Shown here piece by piece: positions 33,728 through 42,457 of a stretch of 64,000 nucleotides of DNA. Below the pieces are notes generated by a model. It did no database searches. It was not told the DNA's origin and saw only the letters and a program-made list of their open reading frames with translations. Source of the DNA: Actinomycetota bacterium (GTDB lineage: Bacteria; Actinomycetota; Acidimicrobiia; Acidimicrobiales; RAAP-2). The translations under genes and the position numbers were made by a program. Position 1 is the stretch's first letter. Each line of letters begins with the position of its first letter. The stretch lies in assembly GCA_009699875.1 (NCBI GenBank), contig WLNI01000001.1, positions 1,403,521 to 1,467,520 of the forward strand, written 5' to 3'.

Positions 33728-34828
33728 ATGAACTTCACCTTTAATGAAGAGCAAACCGCACTCCAAGAGATTGCGCAACGTTCGATTGAAAGCTCAATCG
33801 ACCACAACCTGCTCGCTGAATTAGCTGACAGTGAAACAGGTCACTCAGAGTCATTGTGGAAGCGATTCGTTGATCTCGGATGGACGGGGCTTTTGGTGCC
33901 AGAAGACGAGGGTGGCGCCGGCGCTGGACTTTTAGAAACCTGCATCGTCCTTGAACAGATGGGACGCATCCCGGTCCCGGGACCATTTTTCTCTTCTGCA
34001 GTGATGGCAACGTTGGCAGCGCGCACGCTTGGTGCTGATCACTTACTTCGGGACTTGGCAACTGGTGCTCGACGAGGCACGGTTGCAATAGCGGAGATGG
34101 GCTCTGGTGATCTCTTAGGTACAGTGAGAACGCGGGCTCGTCGCAAGGATGCGAACTGGGTCGTGAGTGGTCTCAAGCCCCTTGTCGTCGATGGCCACAC
34201 TGCGGACTGGGTCATTGTGGTCGCTCGAAGCGAAGAGGGAATCAAGTCATTCATTCTCGAAACGGCTGATCATCCTCTTGAGTACGTCCCAACCCTTGAC
34301 CCAACTCGCAAGGCCGCACGCTTAGTGCTTGATGAGACCCACGTCACACCTATTGGACCCTCCGGGTCGCACGCTGCGTTGTGGCAGCGCATATTGGATG
34401 ACGTCGCTATCGGTCTCGCCGCAGAGTCGGTAGGAGCCTCTGATCGAGCATTGGTTGAAGCTATTGAATATGCGAAGGTACGAACCGTCTTCGATAAAGA
34501 AATTGCGTCGTTTCAAGTGGCCAAGCACAAGATCGTTGATATGTTCCAAGCACTCGAAATGGCAAGAGTGGGATGGCAGTTCGCAGCTTGGGCGTCAGAT
34601 GCGGAAGCTCCTGAGAGGGAGACCTCCGCAGCGATGGCGGCGTCCTATGCGTCAGAAGCTGGCGTGCTGGTGACGGGTGGCAACATTCAACTTCACGGAG
34701 GGGTTGGATTTACTTGGGATAACAATGCCCACTATCTCTTTAAGCGAGTCAAGCAAAACGAGATTCTCTGGGGTGGCTCTGGCCATGAGCGACAACGTCT
34801 CTCTCGCCAATTAATTGAATCTGCATAA
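33728..34828 (+). CDS. Acyl-CoA dehydrogenase, short beta-type subunit
   Basis: A 366-residue acyl-CoA dehydrogenase-like protein. N-terminal FTFNEEQTALQEIAQRS, WTGLLVPEDEGGAGAGLLET, a weak flavin loop in the middle domain, AKVRTVFDKEIASFQVAKHK and the C-terminal LHGGVGFTWDNNAHYLFKRV are recognised. The middle domain lacks the FSEP-type flavin loop of the divergent partner, as expected for the second subunit of heterotetrameric dehydrogenases known from cholesterol side-chain catabolism. A strong ribosome-binding site (GGGAGGAGAGGCA) precedes ATG 33728. The 103-bp promoter gap is shared with the partner gene. Confidence 0.88.
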   Translation: MNFTFNEEQTALQEIAQRSIESSIDHNLLAELADSETGHSESLWKRFVDLGWTGLLVPEDEGGAGAGLLETCIVLEQMGRIPVPGPFFSSAVMATLAARTLGADHLLRDLATGARRGTVAIAEMGSGDLLGTVRTRARRKDANWVVSGLKPLVVDGHTADWVIVVARSEEGIKSFILETADHPLEYVPTLDPTRKAARLVLDETHVTPIGPSGSHAALWQRILDDVAIGLAAESVGASDRALVEAIEYAKVRTVFDKEIASFQVAKHKIVDMFQALEMARVGWQFAAWASDAEAPERETSAAMAASYASEAGVLVTGGNIQLHGGVGFTWDNNAHYLFKRVKQNEILWGGSGHERQRLSRQLIESA

Positions 34829-34835
34829 GCAAAAA

Positions 34836-34866
34836 AATCTCTTCTCGTCAAAAAGGGTAAGAGATT
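34836..34866 (-). terminator. Hairpin AATCTCTT/AAGAGATT with A/T run oriented to the minus strand
   Basis: Perfect 8-bp arms (34836-34843 and 34859-34866) surround a 15-nt loop just after the beta-type dehydrogenase stop. Seven A residues lie on the left side, so a U-tract would follow the hairpin only for transcripts made from the minus strand. No minus-strand gene ends here. It may stop antisense transcripts, or simply be a weak hairpin for the plus strand. Confidence 0.35.
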
Positions 34867-34992
34867 AGGCACGAGCGACACAATTCAGTATCTCGATTGG
34901 TCATCTTGAAGACCCGAAGATTATCGTTCGCAAAAGAGCCATATGGTCGAAGACACGACCACATGGCGTTTGAATCCCTGGGGGGGAATGAC

Positions 34993-36237
34993 ATGGCAGC
35001 ACAGCGTGAAGCAATCAATGGAATTTTACCGTTTGACCCAAATGAGTTAAAAGACACCGTCTCAGGCAATATCGTCAATCCCTATCCCCGCTATGAGGAA
35101 CTTCGTCGAGAGTCACCAGTGCACGTCGGGGCTGTTGACTTTGGCGAGGGAGCGAGTGATCTCAACCCTGATGTCCCTCTTCCTATAACAGTCGTCGGAT
35201 TTGATGAGACAGTGGCGGTGCTGCGTGACAATGGGTTGTACTCATCGTGCGTCTATGAAATTGTGACCGAAGCCGTGATGGGCCGAACAATCTTGCAGAT
35301 GGATGAACCTGAGCATCGTGAACATCGAGCGTTAGTCTCTCCCACGTTTCGGTCAAAAGTTCTTGCTCGTTGGGAAGAAGAACTCGTGCGAGGTATCGTC
35401 GACGACCTTATTGACTCTTTCATCGACAAAGGCCATGTTGACCTGGTACAAGCCATTACGTTTAATTTTCCCGTACAAGTCATTGCTCGCATTCTTGGAC
35501 TTCCCCAACAGGACTATCCAAGTTTCCAACGGTGGGCCATTGAACTCAACTCGGTGGCGGCGAATTGGGAACGCGGTATGGCCGCCTCAGCAGCCCTTCG
35601 AGATTATTTTGCTGCAGTTTTAGACGAGCGTCGGAAAAATCCTGCTGATGATCTGATCAGTGAACTTGTCCACGTTGAACTTGATGGACAGCGGCTTGAC
35701 GATGAGGAGATCTACTCTTTTCTTCGTCTCTTGCTTCCCGCTGGCGTAGAAACAACGTATCGAGCGTCGGGGAATCTTCTCTTTGGCCTGTTGACGCATC
35801 CCGATCAGTTGAATGCTGTCAGAGAGGACCGTTCGCTCATCCCTCAAGCATTTGAAGAGTCACTGCGATGGGAGCCGCCTGTTGCAGTCGTCCTGCGACG
35901 TGCCATGGAGTCAACCGAGTTGGCCGGTGTGCCAATAGAAGGTGGGGCTGATGTTGCCCTGATGCTTGGTGGGGCGAATCGAGACCACCGAAAGTATGAG
36001 AATCCCGATGAGTTCAATATCTTCCGGAAAGAACGCCAACATGTTGGCTTTGGCTTTGGAGTCCACGTTTGCATGGGCATGCATCTCGCTCGTATGGAGA
36101 CCCGGATCGCACTCGAAGCGATTCTCGATCGTTTGGACGACCTCAAACTCGATCCTGCTCCCGGTCAAGACATTCGCATCGAAGGTCTGGCCTTTCGCTC
36201 GCCAGTGTCGCTTCCCGTGAGTTTTACCGCTCGGTGA
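34993..36237 (+). CDS. Cytochrome P450
   Basis: About 414 residues, full bacterial class I P450. The I-helix oxygen-activation motif is AGVETT (250-255), with Glu in place of the more common Asp. ExxR is Glu289-Ser-Leu-Arg292, and the heme loop FGFGVHVCMG holds Cys360. It hydroxylates an unactivated carbon using electrons from a ferredoxin, very likely the small ferredoxin encoded 104 bp downstream. ATG 34993 follows GGGGGGGAATGAC; the frame is open back to 34897 but upstream ATGs lack ribosome-binding sites. Together with the dehydrogenases it suggests side-chain oxidation of a steroid, terpenoid or branched hydrocarbon. Confidence 0.93.
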   Translation: MAAQREAINGILPFDPNELKDTVSGNIVNPYPRYEELRRESPVHVGAVDFGEGASDLNPDVPLPITVVGFDETVAVLRDNGLYSSCVYEIVTEAVMGRTILQMDEPEHREHRALVSPTFRSKVLARWEEELVRGIVDDLIDSFIDKGHVDLVQAITFNFPVQVIARILGLPQQDYPSFQRWAIELNSVAANWERGMAASAALRDYFAAVLDERRKNPADDLISELVHVELDGQRLDDEEIYSFLRLLLPAGVETTYRASGNLLFGLLTHPDQLNAVREDRSLIPQAFEESLRWEPPVAVVLRRAMESTELAGVPIEGGADVALMLGGANRDHRKYENPDEFNIFRKERQHVGFGFGVHVCMGMHLARMETRIALEAILDRLDDLKLDPAPGQDIRIEGLAFRSPVSLPVSFTAR

Positions 36238-36341
36238 GGAAGCCCCGATTGGTATTGTTGGGAACGCAAGAATGAGGCTCTCTCGATGAGACAATCTCTC
36301 AGGAGAGGCACAGTACTTCGAAGTAGACGTATGAGGACATC

Positions 36342-36560
36342 GTGGCTGAGATCCGAATAGACCTAGAAAAATGCATGGGATCAGGAAACTGCTCGTATTG
36401 GGCCCCTGGTTCCTTTGACCTTGATGATGACGGCAAGGTCCTCGTCCGTGATCCTGCAACCGATGAAGAGAGCAGACTTGTCATGGCCGCAGAGGGATGT
36501 CCCGTAGGGGCGATCTCGATATGGCATGGTGAGAGAAGAATTGACCAAGGAGCCCCCTAA
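36342..36560 (+). CDS. [3Fe-4S]-type ferredoxin (P450 redox partner)
   Basis: A 72-residue acidic ferredoxin. Cys11, Cys17 and Cys53 (CMGSGNC and EGCPVGAI) give the three-cysteine pattern of the single-cluster ferredoxins that serve actinobacterial P450s; the position of the fourth Cys is occupied by another residue, which favours a [3Fe-4S] cluster. GTG 36342 follows GAGGACATC. The stop overlaps the next start (TAATG), so it is translationally coupled to the fused dehydrogenase. A ferredoxin reductase is not seen in the window. Confidence 0.92.
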   Translation: MAEIRIDLEKCMGSGNCSYWAPGSFDLDDDGKVLVRDPATDEESRLVMAAEGCPVGAISIWHGERRIDQGAP

Positions 36561-38767
36561 TGCCACTCGCAGTATCTGAAGACCACGATGAACTTCAGCG
36601 AACGATCCGTCGTTGGCTCGAGACCTATTGTCAGCCAGACATCCCTCGTGCTGTTGTCGAGGGAGACGCGGGCGGCGTGCCCGGAATCTGGAAACAGATA
36701 GCGGACCAAGGGTGGCTCGGGCTTCACGTCGACGAAGCATTTGGCGGGCAAGGCTTTGGCTTCCCAGAGCTCGCCATTGTTCTCGAGGAGTTTGGTGCGT
36801 CGCTTGTGCCAGGGCCGGTCCTTTCGACGGTTGTCGTCTCGAGCGTTGTGCAACGAGTTCTTCGTGCACATCCAGATCGCACCGAACTCACTGCACTCTT
36901 AGAAGGGCTCAGCGATGGGTCATTACCCGCGGGGCTTAGTTTTGGATCTGAATCCCTTCGTCTTGAGAGTGGATCAATGGGGGCAGGTGTCAGCGTCTCT
37001 GGAACGATTGCACCCGTCCTTGGTGCCCCGAGTGCGTCTATCTATTTGGTGCCCGTAGCTGACCTTGGTTGGATCCTGGTTTCGCCAGGAGATGGAGTGA
37101 GCGTAGAGACACGTCCCGCATTGGACGCGACGAGAACTCTTGGTGCACTCACGCTCGACAACGTTTCGATTCCAGCTCAGCGCTGCTTTGGGGATATAAC
37201 AAGAAGTGACGTCACCGACATCGCCCTCGTGTTGAGTGCTGCAGAGTCGACGGGAAGTGCTCGATGGTGTTTAGAGACCACGTCGGCCTATGCCACGACG
37301 AGAGTGCAGTTCGGACGACCTATCGGCCAGTTTCAAGCAGTGAAACACCGATTGGCAGACATGTTGGTTCAAGTGGAACAGTCAACGGCAGTTGCATGGG
37401 ATGGTGCGCGTTCCGAAGATGATCGGCTCGATGAGCGACAACTCGTTGCAGCAATTACAGGAAGCATCGTGATTGACGGGTTTGTTGAATGTGCCAAAAG
37501 TTGTGTTCAACTCCATGGAGGCATTGGATTCACGTGGGAGCATGATGCACATCTGTATTTCAGACGGGCATTAGCCACACAAGCACTTCTTGGATCGTCT
37601 GACATCCATAGCGTTCGTGTTGAACAACTCGTGAGTTCAGGAGTGCGACGCTCGTTGAGTTCGGATCTCCCCGCAGAGGCAGAAGAGATTCGTGGCGAGA
37701 TCGAGCCGCTCGTTGCTCAAGCAAAAGGATTGAAAGAAGAAGAACGGCGGGATTTCCTGATCGAAACCGGCCTCTCTGTGCCGCACTGGCCTCGACCGTG
37801 GGGACGAGAAGCATCGCCGCTCGAGCAGATCGTTATTCAAGAAGAAATGACCAAGGCCCATGTTGCCGGTCCACACCTCAGTATTGGTGGCTGGGCCTTG
37901 CCGACAATCATTACTCATGGCACATCGGAGCAACAAGAACGTTGGGTTCGCCCCACCCTGCGAGGAGAGATGGCGTGGTGCCAGCTCTTTAGCGAGCCAG
38001 GCGCAGGTTCAGATCTCGCATCGTTGTCGATGAAAGCTGAAAAAGTTGAAGGTGGCTACTCGCTAACCGGCCAGAAGGTATGGACATCGATGGCCAGGCA
38101 AGCAGACGTCGGGATCTGCTTGGCCCGGACCGATAGTTCAGGAAAGCGACATGACGGAATTACCTACTTCATCGTCGACATGAAGAGCGAAGGGATTGAG
38201 ATCCGGCCGCTTCGTGAGTTGACGGGTGATGCGATGTTCAATGAAGTGTTCTTCACTAACGTCTTCGTCCCTGATGACACGGTCATTGGTGCGGTGGGCG
38301 ATGGTTGGAAAATCGCTCGAACAACGCTTGACAATGAGCGAGTCTTTATGTCGACAGGTTCATCGTTTGGTATTGGTGTCGAACAAGTCGTCGATGCCCT
38401 TGGGAAAAAGGGAGAGCAGGCGAGTGTCCTCGAAAGGCTTGCCGTTGGTGGACTGCTCGCCGAAGCACAATCGATCGCCATCATGGGTCAACGAGCGACG
38501 TTACTCTCACTCTCTGGACTTGAAGTTGGAGCGAATGCCAGCGTTCGAAAGTTGCTTGGTGCCGAACACGAACAACGCGTCCAGCAGTTAGGACTCGGCC
38601 TCACCGGAGCAATGGGGGCAGTCGCAGACGGGGAAGCCGCCGCGTGGTCCAGAGGAACGCTGTTTACGCGATGTCTGACGATTGCGGGTGGCACGAGTGA
38701 GGTGCAGCGCAACGTGATTGCAGAGCGACTCTTGGGCCAACCAAAAGACCCTGAGCCAGGCGAGTAG
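36560..38767 (+). CDS. Double-length fused acyl-CoA dehydrogenase (FadE34-like)
   Basis: A 735-residue fusion of two acyl-CoA dehydrogenase units. Residues 1-365 are a beta-type unit (HGGIGFTWEHDAHLYFRRAL near its end). From about 375 to 735 there is an alpha-type unit with CQLFSEPGAGSDLASL, GQKVWTSMARQADVG, RELTGDAMFNEVFFTNVFVP and the C-terminal GGTSEVQRNVIAERLLG. The layout is that of FadE34-type enzymes, in which the alpha and beta halves of heterotetrameric steroid or bile-acid CoA dehydrogenases are joined. It oxidises an acyl-CoA to the 2-enoyl form with electrons passed to ETF. AAGGAG lies before its ATG inside the ferredoxin gene. Confidence 0.92.
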   Translation: MPLAVSEDHDELQRTIRRWLETYCQPDIPRAVVEGDAGGVPGIWKQIADQGWLGLHVDEAFGGQGFGFPELAIVLEEFGASLVPGPVLSTVVVSSVVQRVLRAHPDRTELTALLEGLSDGSLPAGLSFGSESLRLESGSMGAGVSVSGTIAPVLGAPSASIYLVPVADLGWILVSPGDGVSVETRPALDATRTLGALTLDNVSIPAQRCFGDITRSDVTDIALVLSAAESTGSARWCLETTSAYATTRVQFGRPIGQFQAVKHRLADMLVQVEQSTAVAWDGARSEDDRLDERQLVAAITGSIVIDGFVECAKSCVQLHGGIGFTWEHDAHLYFRRALATQALLGSSDIHSVRVEQLVSSGVRRSLSSDLPAEAEEIRGEIEPLVAQAKGLKEEERRDFLIETGLSVPHWPRPWGREASPLEQIVIQEEMTKAHVAGPHLSIGGWALPTIITHGTSEQQERWVRPTLRGEMAWCQLFSEPGAGSDLASLSMKAEKVEGGYSLTGQKVWTSMARQADVGICLARTDSSGKRHDGITYFIVDMKSEGIEIRPLRELTGDAMFNEVFFTNVFVPDDTVIGAVGDGWKIARTTLDNERVFMSTGSSFGIGVEQVVDALGKKGEQASVLERLAVGGLLAEAQSIAIMGQRATLLSLSGLEVGANASVRKLLGAEHEQRVQQLGLGLTGAMGAVADGEAAAWSRGTLFTRCLTIAGGTSEVQRNVIAERLLGQPKDPEPGE

Positions 38768-38774
38768 GGACTCA

Positions 38775-39338
38775 ATGCTGATCTGGTTGAGCGAGTCAGA
38801 ATTTGCGACGCTGCAATCAGTCTGTGATCGAATGGTTCCGAAGAGTGACGCCACGCCCGGGGCCGTTCAATCTGGAGCCCCGGAGTACATCGATACGTTG
38901 CTTGGGGCATTCAGTTTTGACCCCCCTCGAATCTGGGCGGGTGGTCCAAGCTCAGGACGAGCGGGGGGAGTAGCTGCGTTCAAGAACTTTCATAGCCTCA
39001 CTGCGATGGACGAACTGGCATGGCGAACTCGCATTGAAGGGTCGCAAGGAATTCCAGAGCGAGAGTTCAACGGTCCAGTCATAGGACTTCAACAGGCCTA
39101 TCGAGACGGACTCGCAGCATTAGGTAGCGATTTTGATGCGCTCACCCCTGAGGAGCAGAGTGAGCGACTGCACGCCACCCCTGATTTTGCCGAGATGGTA
39201 TTTACCCATGTGTGCGAGGGAATGTACGGCGCTCCAGAGTACGGAGGAAATCGAGAGACACGAGCCTGGGCTGCGATTGGATTTGCCGGTGACGTGCAAC
39301 CCCGTGGGTGGACCGACCAAGAGGTCAGTGCCCCATGA
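38775..39338 (+). CDS. Gluconate 2-dehydrogenase subunit 3-like protein
   Basis: About 187 residues, starting 7 bp after the fused dehydrogenase. Segments such as LSESEFATLQSVCDRMVPKS at the start, the acidic LTPEEQSERLHATPDF (about 140) and a C-terminal GNRETRAWAAIGFAGDVQPR resemble the small subunit family that partners membrane GMC flavoproteins (gluconate/sorbitol dehydrogenase subunit 3). No Tat or Sec signal is seen, unlike many members, so the complex may be cytosolic. It overlaps the GMC flavoprotein gene by ATGA. The pair should act together on an alcohol substrate. Confidence 0.8.
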   Translation: MLIWLSESEFATLQSVCDRMVPKSDATPGAVQSGAPEYIDTLLGAFSFDPPRIWAGGPSSGRAGGVAAFKNFHSLTAMDELAWRTRIEGSQGIPEREFNGPVIGLQQAYRDGLAALGSDFDALTPEEQSERLHATPDFAEMVFTHVCEGMYGAPEYGGNRETRAWAAIGFAGDVQPRGWTDQEVSAP

Positions 39339-41002
39339 GCGTCGATGCAGTCATCATTGGGTCGGGTCCTGGTGGCTCAACTGCTGCAGACGTCCTGACA
39401 CAAGCAGGATGGAATGTGGTGATTATTGAGAAGGGTCGCAATCACCTTTTAGACCCTAAAGATCTCTCGAAACCGGCATCAGACTTCTCCAACGATGAGG
39501 TGAAGTTTATGGACCGCTACTTCCTTGGACCGGACCCTTTCCTTGAGCCTCGAACATTTCGCGTCAGTGTTGAAGAAGGCGACCGCAGCCATGTTGGAGA
39601 AGTGAACTCGATTCCTTCCACGGTGGGTGGGGGAGGCACGCACGCCGACGGAAAGACACCCCGCTTTCGAGAGGTCGACTTTGCGATGCTCTCAGAGTTT
39701 GGACCTCAGCCTGATGCACAGATGGCGGACTGGCCACTGAGCTACGACGATCTCGAGCCCTGGTATGCGCACGTGGAAAATGCCATCGGGGTAGCGGGAA
39801 CAGAAGGAGCGAATCCATTTGCAGCTCCTCGCTCGGGCCCGTTCCCTATGCCCTCTGGCGCACCTATGTACGCTTCGACAATTTCAAGTGCGGCTGCCGA
39901 GAAACTTGGCTTTCATCCCTACGCGGCGCCAACTGCGGCCAACAGCGTTCCTTACGGTGGGCGCCCGGCCTGCAACAACTGTGGCTTCTGTGCGTTCCTT
40001 GGATGTCCTATTCACGCCAAAGGCGACCCCGTCGCCCTCTTGACCCGCACCATGGCAACGGGTCGAGCCGAACTGTGGTCAGAGACCTACGTATCTCGGA
40101 TTCGCACACAAGGCCGCCAAGCTACGGGCGTTGACTACATCGGGCCCGACGGGGTAGAGCGATCCATGGATGCCAAGCACGTCATCGTTGCGGGAGGTGC
40201 ATTTGAAACACCACGACTGTTGCTGTTGTCAGGAATAGGAAACGAACTTGTTGGCCGCAATCTCATGTGTCACTACCAGAGCATCATCGTCGGGATGATG
40301 CCGTTTGACGTCCACGGTGATCGTGGGCGAGCAGTGACCCACGTCCACGATGACGCCATGATCCCCGACAAGCGTTCGATTCAGGCGGCAAAAGATGCAG
40401 GTCTCCCCTGGATCCGCGGAGGACTCGTTGAACACAGCGGCGGTGGCATGCCGGCACGTGAAGCAAAGATCTATCCCTGGGGGGCAAATCATGGGGAGTT
40501 GATGAAGAACTCACCCATGCGCCGGCATCTGTTTGCTTTCATCATGCAAGGAGAAGATCTTCCGTACGCAACCAATACCGTGGATCTTGACCCACACATT
40601 AAAGACGTGCGTGGATTTCCTGTTGCTCGCATTACCTATAGGCCAGGACGCCATGAGTTGGTCGCCTCGCAGCATTATGGACCACAGTTAGAAGAGATAT
40701 TGCTTGAGATGGGCGCGACGTGGACGACAAAAACAAGTTCTCCGGGGACGAGTTACAACGGGCCACATGCAACCCCTGTTCCAGAAAGTCGCCATATCAT
40801 CGGGACAGCCCGTATGGGTGTTGACCCTGCCACGTCGGTGGTTGATGAATGGGGGAGAGTTCACGGCCTTGACAACGTCATCGTCGCAGATTCCTCGGTA
40901 TTCCCAACATCGGCTGGCTACGGCCCCACCTTGACCTTGGTGGCGTTGTCGGCCCGAGCTGCAGGCCATCTTGCGGGGGTCACCCCTGCAAGTCTGAGTT
41001 AA
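39335..41002 (+). CDS. GMC-family FAD oxidoreductase with a four-cysteine cluster motif
   Basis: About 555 residues. The FAD dinucleotide loop GSGPGG (9-14), VNSIPSTVGGGGTHADGKTP, the catalytic region with HATPVPESRHIIGTARMG, and the C-terminal VADSSVFPTSAGYGPTLT are standard for GMC dehydrogenases of the gluconate/glucose dehydrogenase type. Cys213, Cys216, Cys219 and Cys224 are spaced CxxCxxCx4C, which suggests an iron-sulfur or metal site, as reported for the catalytic subunit of bacterial FAD-glucose dehydrogenase. It probably oxidises a primary or ring alcohol, possibly the product of the nearby P450 (inference). The start is ATG 39335, coupled to the small subunit. Confidence 0.9.
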   Translation: MSVDAVIIGSGPGGSTAADVLTQAGWNVVIIEKGRNHLLDPKDLSKPASDFSNDEVKFMDRYFLGPDPFLEPRTFRVSVEEGDRSHVGEVNSIPSTVGGGGTHADGKTPRFREVDFAMLSEFGPQPDAQMADWPLSYDDLEPWYAHVENAIGVAGTEGANPFAAPRSGPFPMPSGAPMYASTISSAAAEKLGFHPYAAPTAANSVPYGGRPACNNCGFCAFLGCPIHAKGDPVALLTRTMATGRAELWSETYVSRIRTQGRQATGVDYIGPDGVERSMDAKHVIVAGGAFETPRLLLLSGIGNELVGRNLMCHYQSIIVGMMPFDVHGDRGRAVTHVHDDAMIPDKRSIQAAKDAGLPWIRGGLVEHSGGGMPAREAKIYPWGANHGELMKNSPMRRHLFAFIMQGEDLPYATNTVDLDPHIKDVRGFPVARITYRPGRHELVASQHYGPQLEEILLEMGATWTTKTSSPGTSYNGPHATPVPESRHIIGTARMGVDPATSVVDEWGRVHGLDNVIVADSSVFPTSAGYGPTLTLVALSARAAGHLAGVTPASLS

Positions 41003-41048
41003 TGCATCGTCGCCCATTCACTAATCCATTCACCAGTGGGGTGTGATC

Positions 41049-41483
41049 ATGAGAATGAACTTGGTCCCCTCGACAAACTTCAACGACTATCAGTTCACGC
41101 ACCAACTTCGAACTCGCTTTGCCGAGACCGATGCGATGGGCATTATTCACCATGCGTCATATCTGGCCTACCTAGAAGAAACTCGGGTTGAGTTCCTTCG
41201 CCACAGTGACCATCCCTACGCCAAGATTCGAGAAGACGGCATCGACCTCGCCGTGCTTGAGGTATTTGTTCAGTATCGAAAGCCACTTAAATTTGATGAG
41301 GTCGTCGATGTGGCCATGGTCATTGGTGGGCAATCACGAGCAACCTTCCAGGTTGCGTACTTACTCAGTGTCGACGGTGACGTTCGGGCAACAGCCGTGA
41401 CGGTTCATGGTGCCGTTGATCAGTCTGGACGAGCGGTTCGACTTCCAGAGTCCCTGCCAACGAACTCAAAAGAACAGCGTTAA
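41049..41483 (+). CDS. Acyl-CoA thioesterase (4-hydroxybenzoyl-CoA thioesterase/YbgC-like)
   Basis: About 144 residues, single hotdog fold. The signature RFAETDAMGIIHHASYLAYL-type segment near residue 27 contains the catalytic Asp and the HHASYLAYLEE helix start. It hydrolyses an acyl-CoA to free acid and CoA. In-frame starts at GTG 41043, ATG 41049 and ATG 41055 are all possible. It follows the GMC gene by 46 bp and its last codons overlap the convergent hydroxyacid dehydrogenase by 4 bp. It probably trims or releases acyl-CoAs in this island. Confidence 0.88.
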   Translation: MRMNLVPSTNFNDYQFTHQLRTRFAETDAMGIIHHASYLAYLEETRVEFLRHSDHPYAKIREDGIDLAVLEVFVQYRKPLKFDEVVDVAMVIGGQSRATFQVAYLLSVDGDVRATAVTVHGAVDQSGRAVRLPESLPTNSKEQR

Positions 41484-42457
41484 CTCAGCACCTCAGGGTT
41501 CACAATGTGGAGTGGCCGAGCACCTGCAAAAAGTCGACAGAGGTCCTCGGCGATGATCGCCGTGTGATTGGCCTCTGTGTCGTAGGTTGCTCCACCAATA
41601 TGAGGAGTCAAGACAACATTTTGGAATGTCGTTAGCGGATGAGCAGGATCAAGGATCTCGCCTTCAAAGTGATCCAGCCCGGCAGCTCCGACTTTTCCTG
41701 ATGCCAATGCGTCAACGAGTGCATCAGTGTCGTGAATTTTTGCTCGTGCAGAGTTGATAAAGACAACGCCATCTTTCATCTGCGCAAATTCTGCGGTTCC
41801 AATCATGCCGCTGGTCTCGTCTGTGACTGGTGCGTGGATGGAAATCACATCGGATCGCTCAAGGACTTCGTCCAGGGTTGAGGTGGCATCGGGTGCGTAG
41901 GGGTCGTAGGCGATGACGTTCATCCCGAGTCCCCGTGCACGCCATCGAAACGCTCGACCGACGGCACCAAGTCCAACAAGGCCGACGGTTTTGCCGGCGA
42001 GCTCCCACGCCCGAAAGCGTTGGTAAGGAATTGTTCCGTCTTTGTAAAAATCACCAGCTCGAACGTCGGCATCTGCGCCGATGACTCCTCGAGTCGCAGC
42101 GAAGAGGAGGGCAACAGTGATCTCCGCAACGGCATCAGCATTTCGACCAGGTGCTCGCAACACGGGGACACCAGCAGCTGTTGCTGCGGCAATGTTCACG
42201 TTTGTCGGATCGCCTCGAGTACTGGCCACTGCACGAAGTGGTTGTTCAAAAAGAGCAGGGCCACAGTTGTCTGTTTCGACGATGACGACCGTGGCACCCT
42301 CAGCGGCAACACGCTCAGCAAGTTGTTCGTCGCTCAAAATCCGCAACGTAGGTTGGTCAAGCCATGAATCGAGCACCAGGTCTGCGAGTTCATGAAGGAG
42401 TTCGAGGCCAGGGCCGCGAACAGCGGCTGTCACCAGTGCTGTAGCTCGAGGTTCCAC
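41480..42457 (-). CDS. D-2-hydroxyacid dehydrogenase (phosphoglycerate dehydrogenase-like)
   Basis: A 325-residue enzyme. The NAD loop GLVGLGAVGRAFRW is near residue 158, the catalytic Arg in FINSARAKI, the Glu in LDHFEGEI and the His in LTPHIGGATYDTE. N-terminal segments are closer to phosphoglycerate/erythronate-type members than the paralogue at 21701-22651. It is divergent from the FGGY kinase. With the kinase and Zn-alcohol dehydrogenase it could form a sugar-acid route in which a hydroxy acid is oxidised and then phosphorylated (inference). The start codon is ATG at 42457. Confidence 0.88.
   Translation of the reverse strand: MEPRATALVTAAVRGPGLELLHELADLVLDSWLDQPTLRILSDEQLAERVAAEGATVVIVETDNCGPALFEQPLRAVASTRGDPTNVNIAAATAAGVPVLRAPGRNADAVAEITVALLFAATRGVIGADADVRAGDFYKDGTIPYQRFRAWELAGKTVGLVGLGAVGRAFRWRARGLGMNVIAYDPYAPDATSTLDEVLERSDVISIHAPVTDETSGMIGTAEFAQMKDGVVFINSARAKIHDTDALVDALASGKVGAAGLDHFEGEILDPAHPLTTFQNVVLTPHIGGATYDTEANHTAIIAEDLCRLFAGARPLHIVNPEVLS

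Noticed and set aside
36381..36869. 162-codon minus-strand frame over the ferredoxin and dehydrogenase start
   Set aside because: Antisense to a recognisable ferredoxin and the fused dehydrogenase, with no ribosome-binding site.
28804..41483. Full cholesterol catabolic cluster
   Set aside because: Ring-degradation enzymes, KstR-type regulators and Mce transport genes are absent from the window, so only a side-chain-like module can be proposed.
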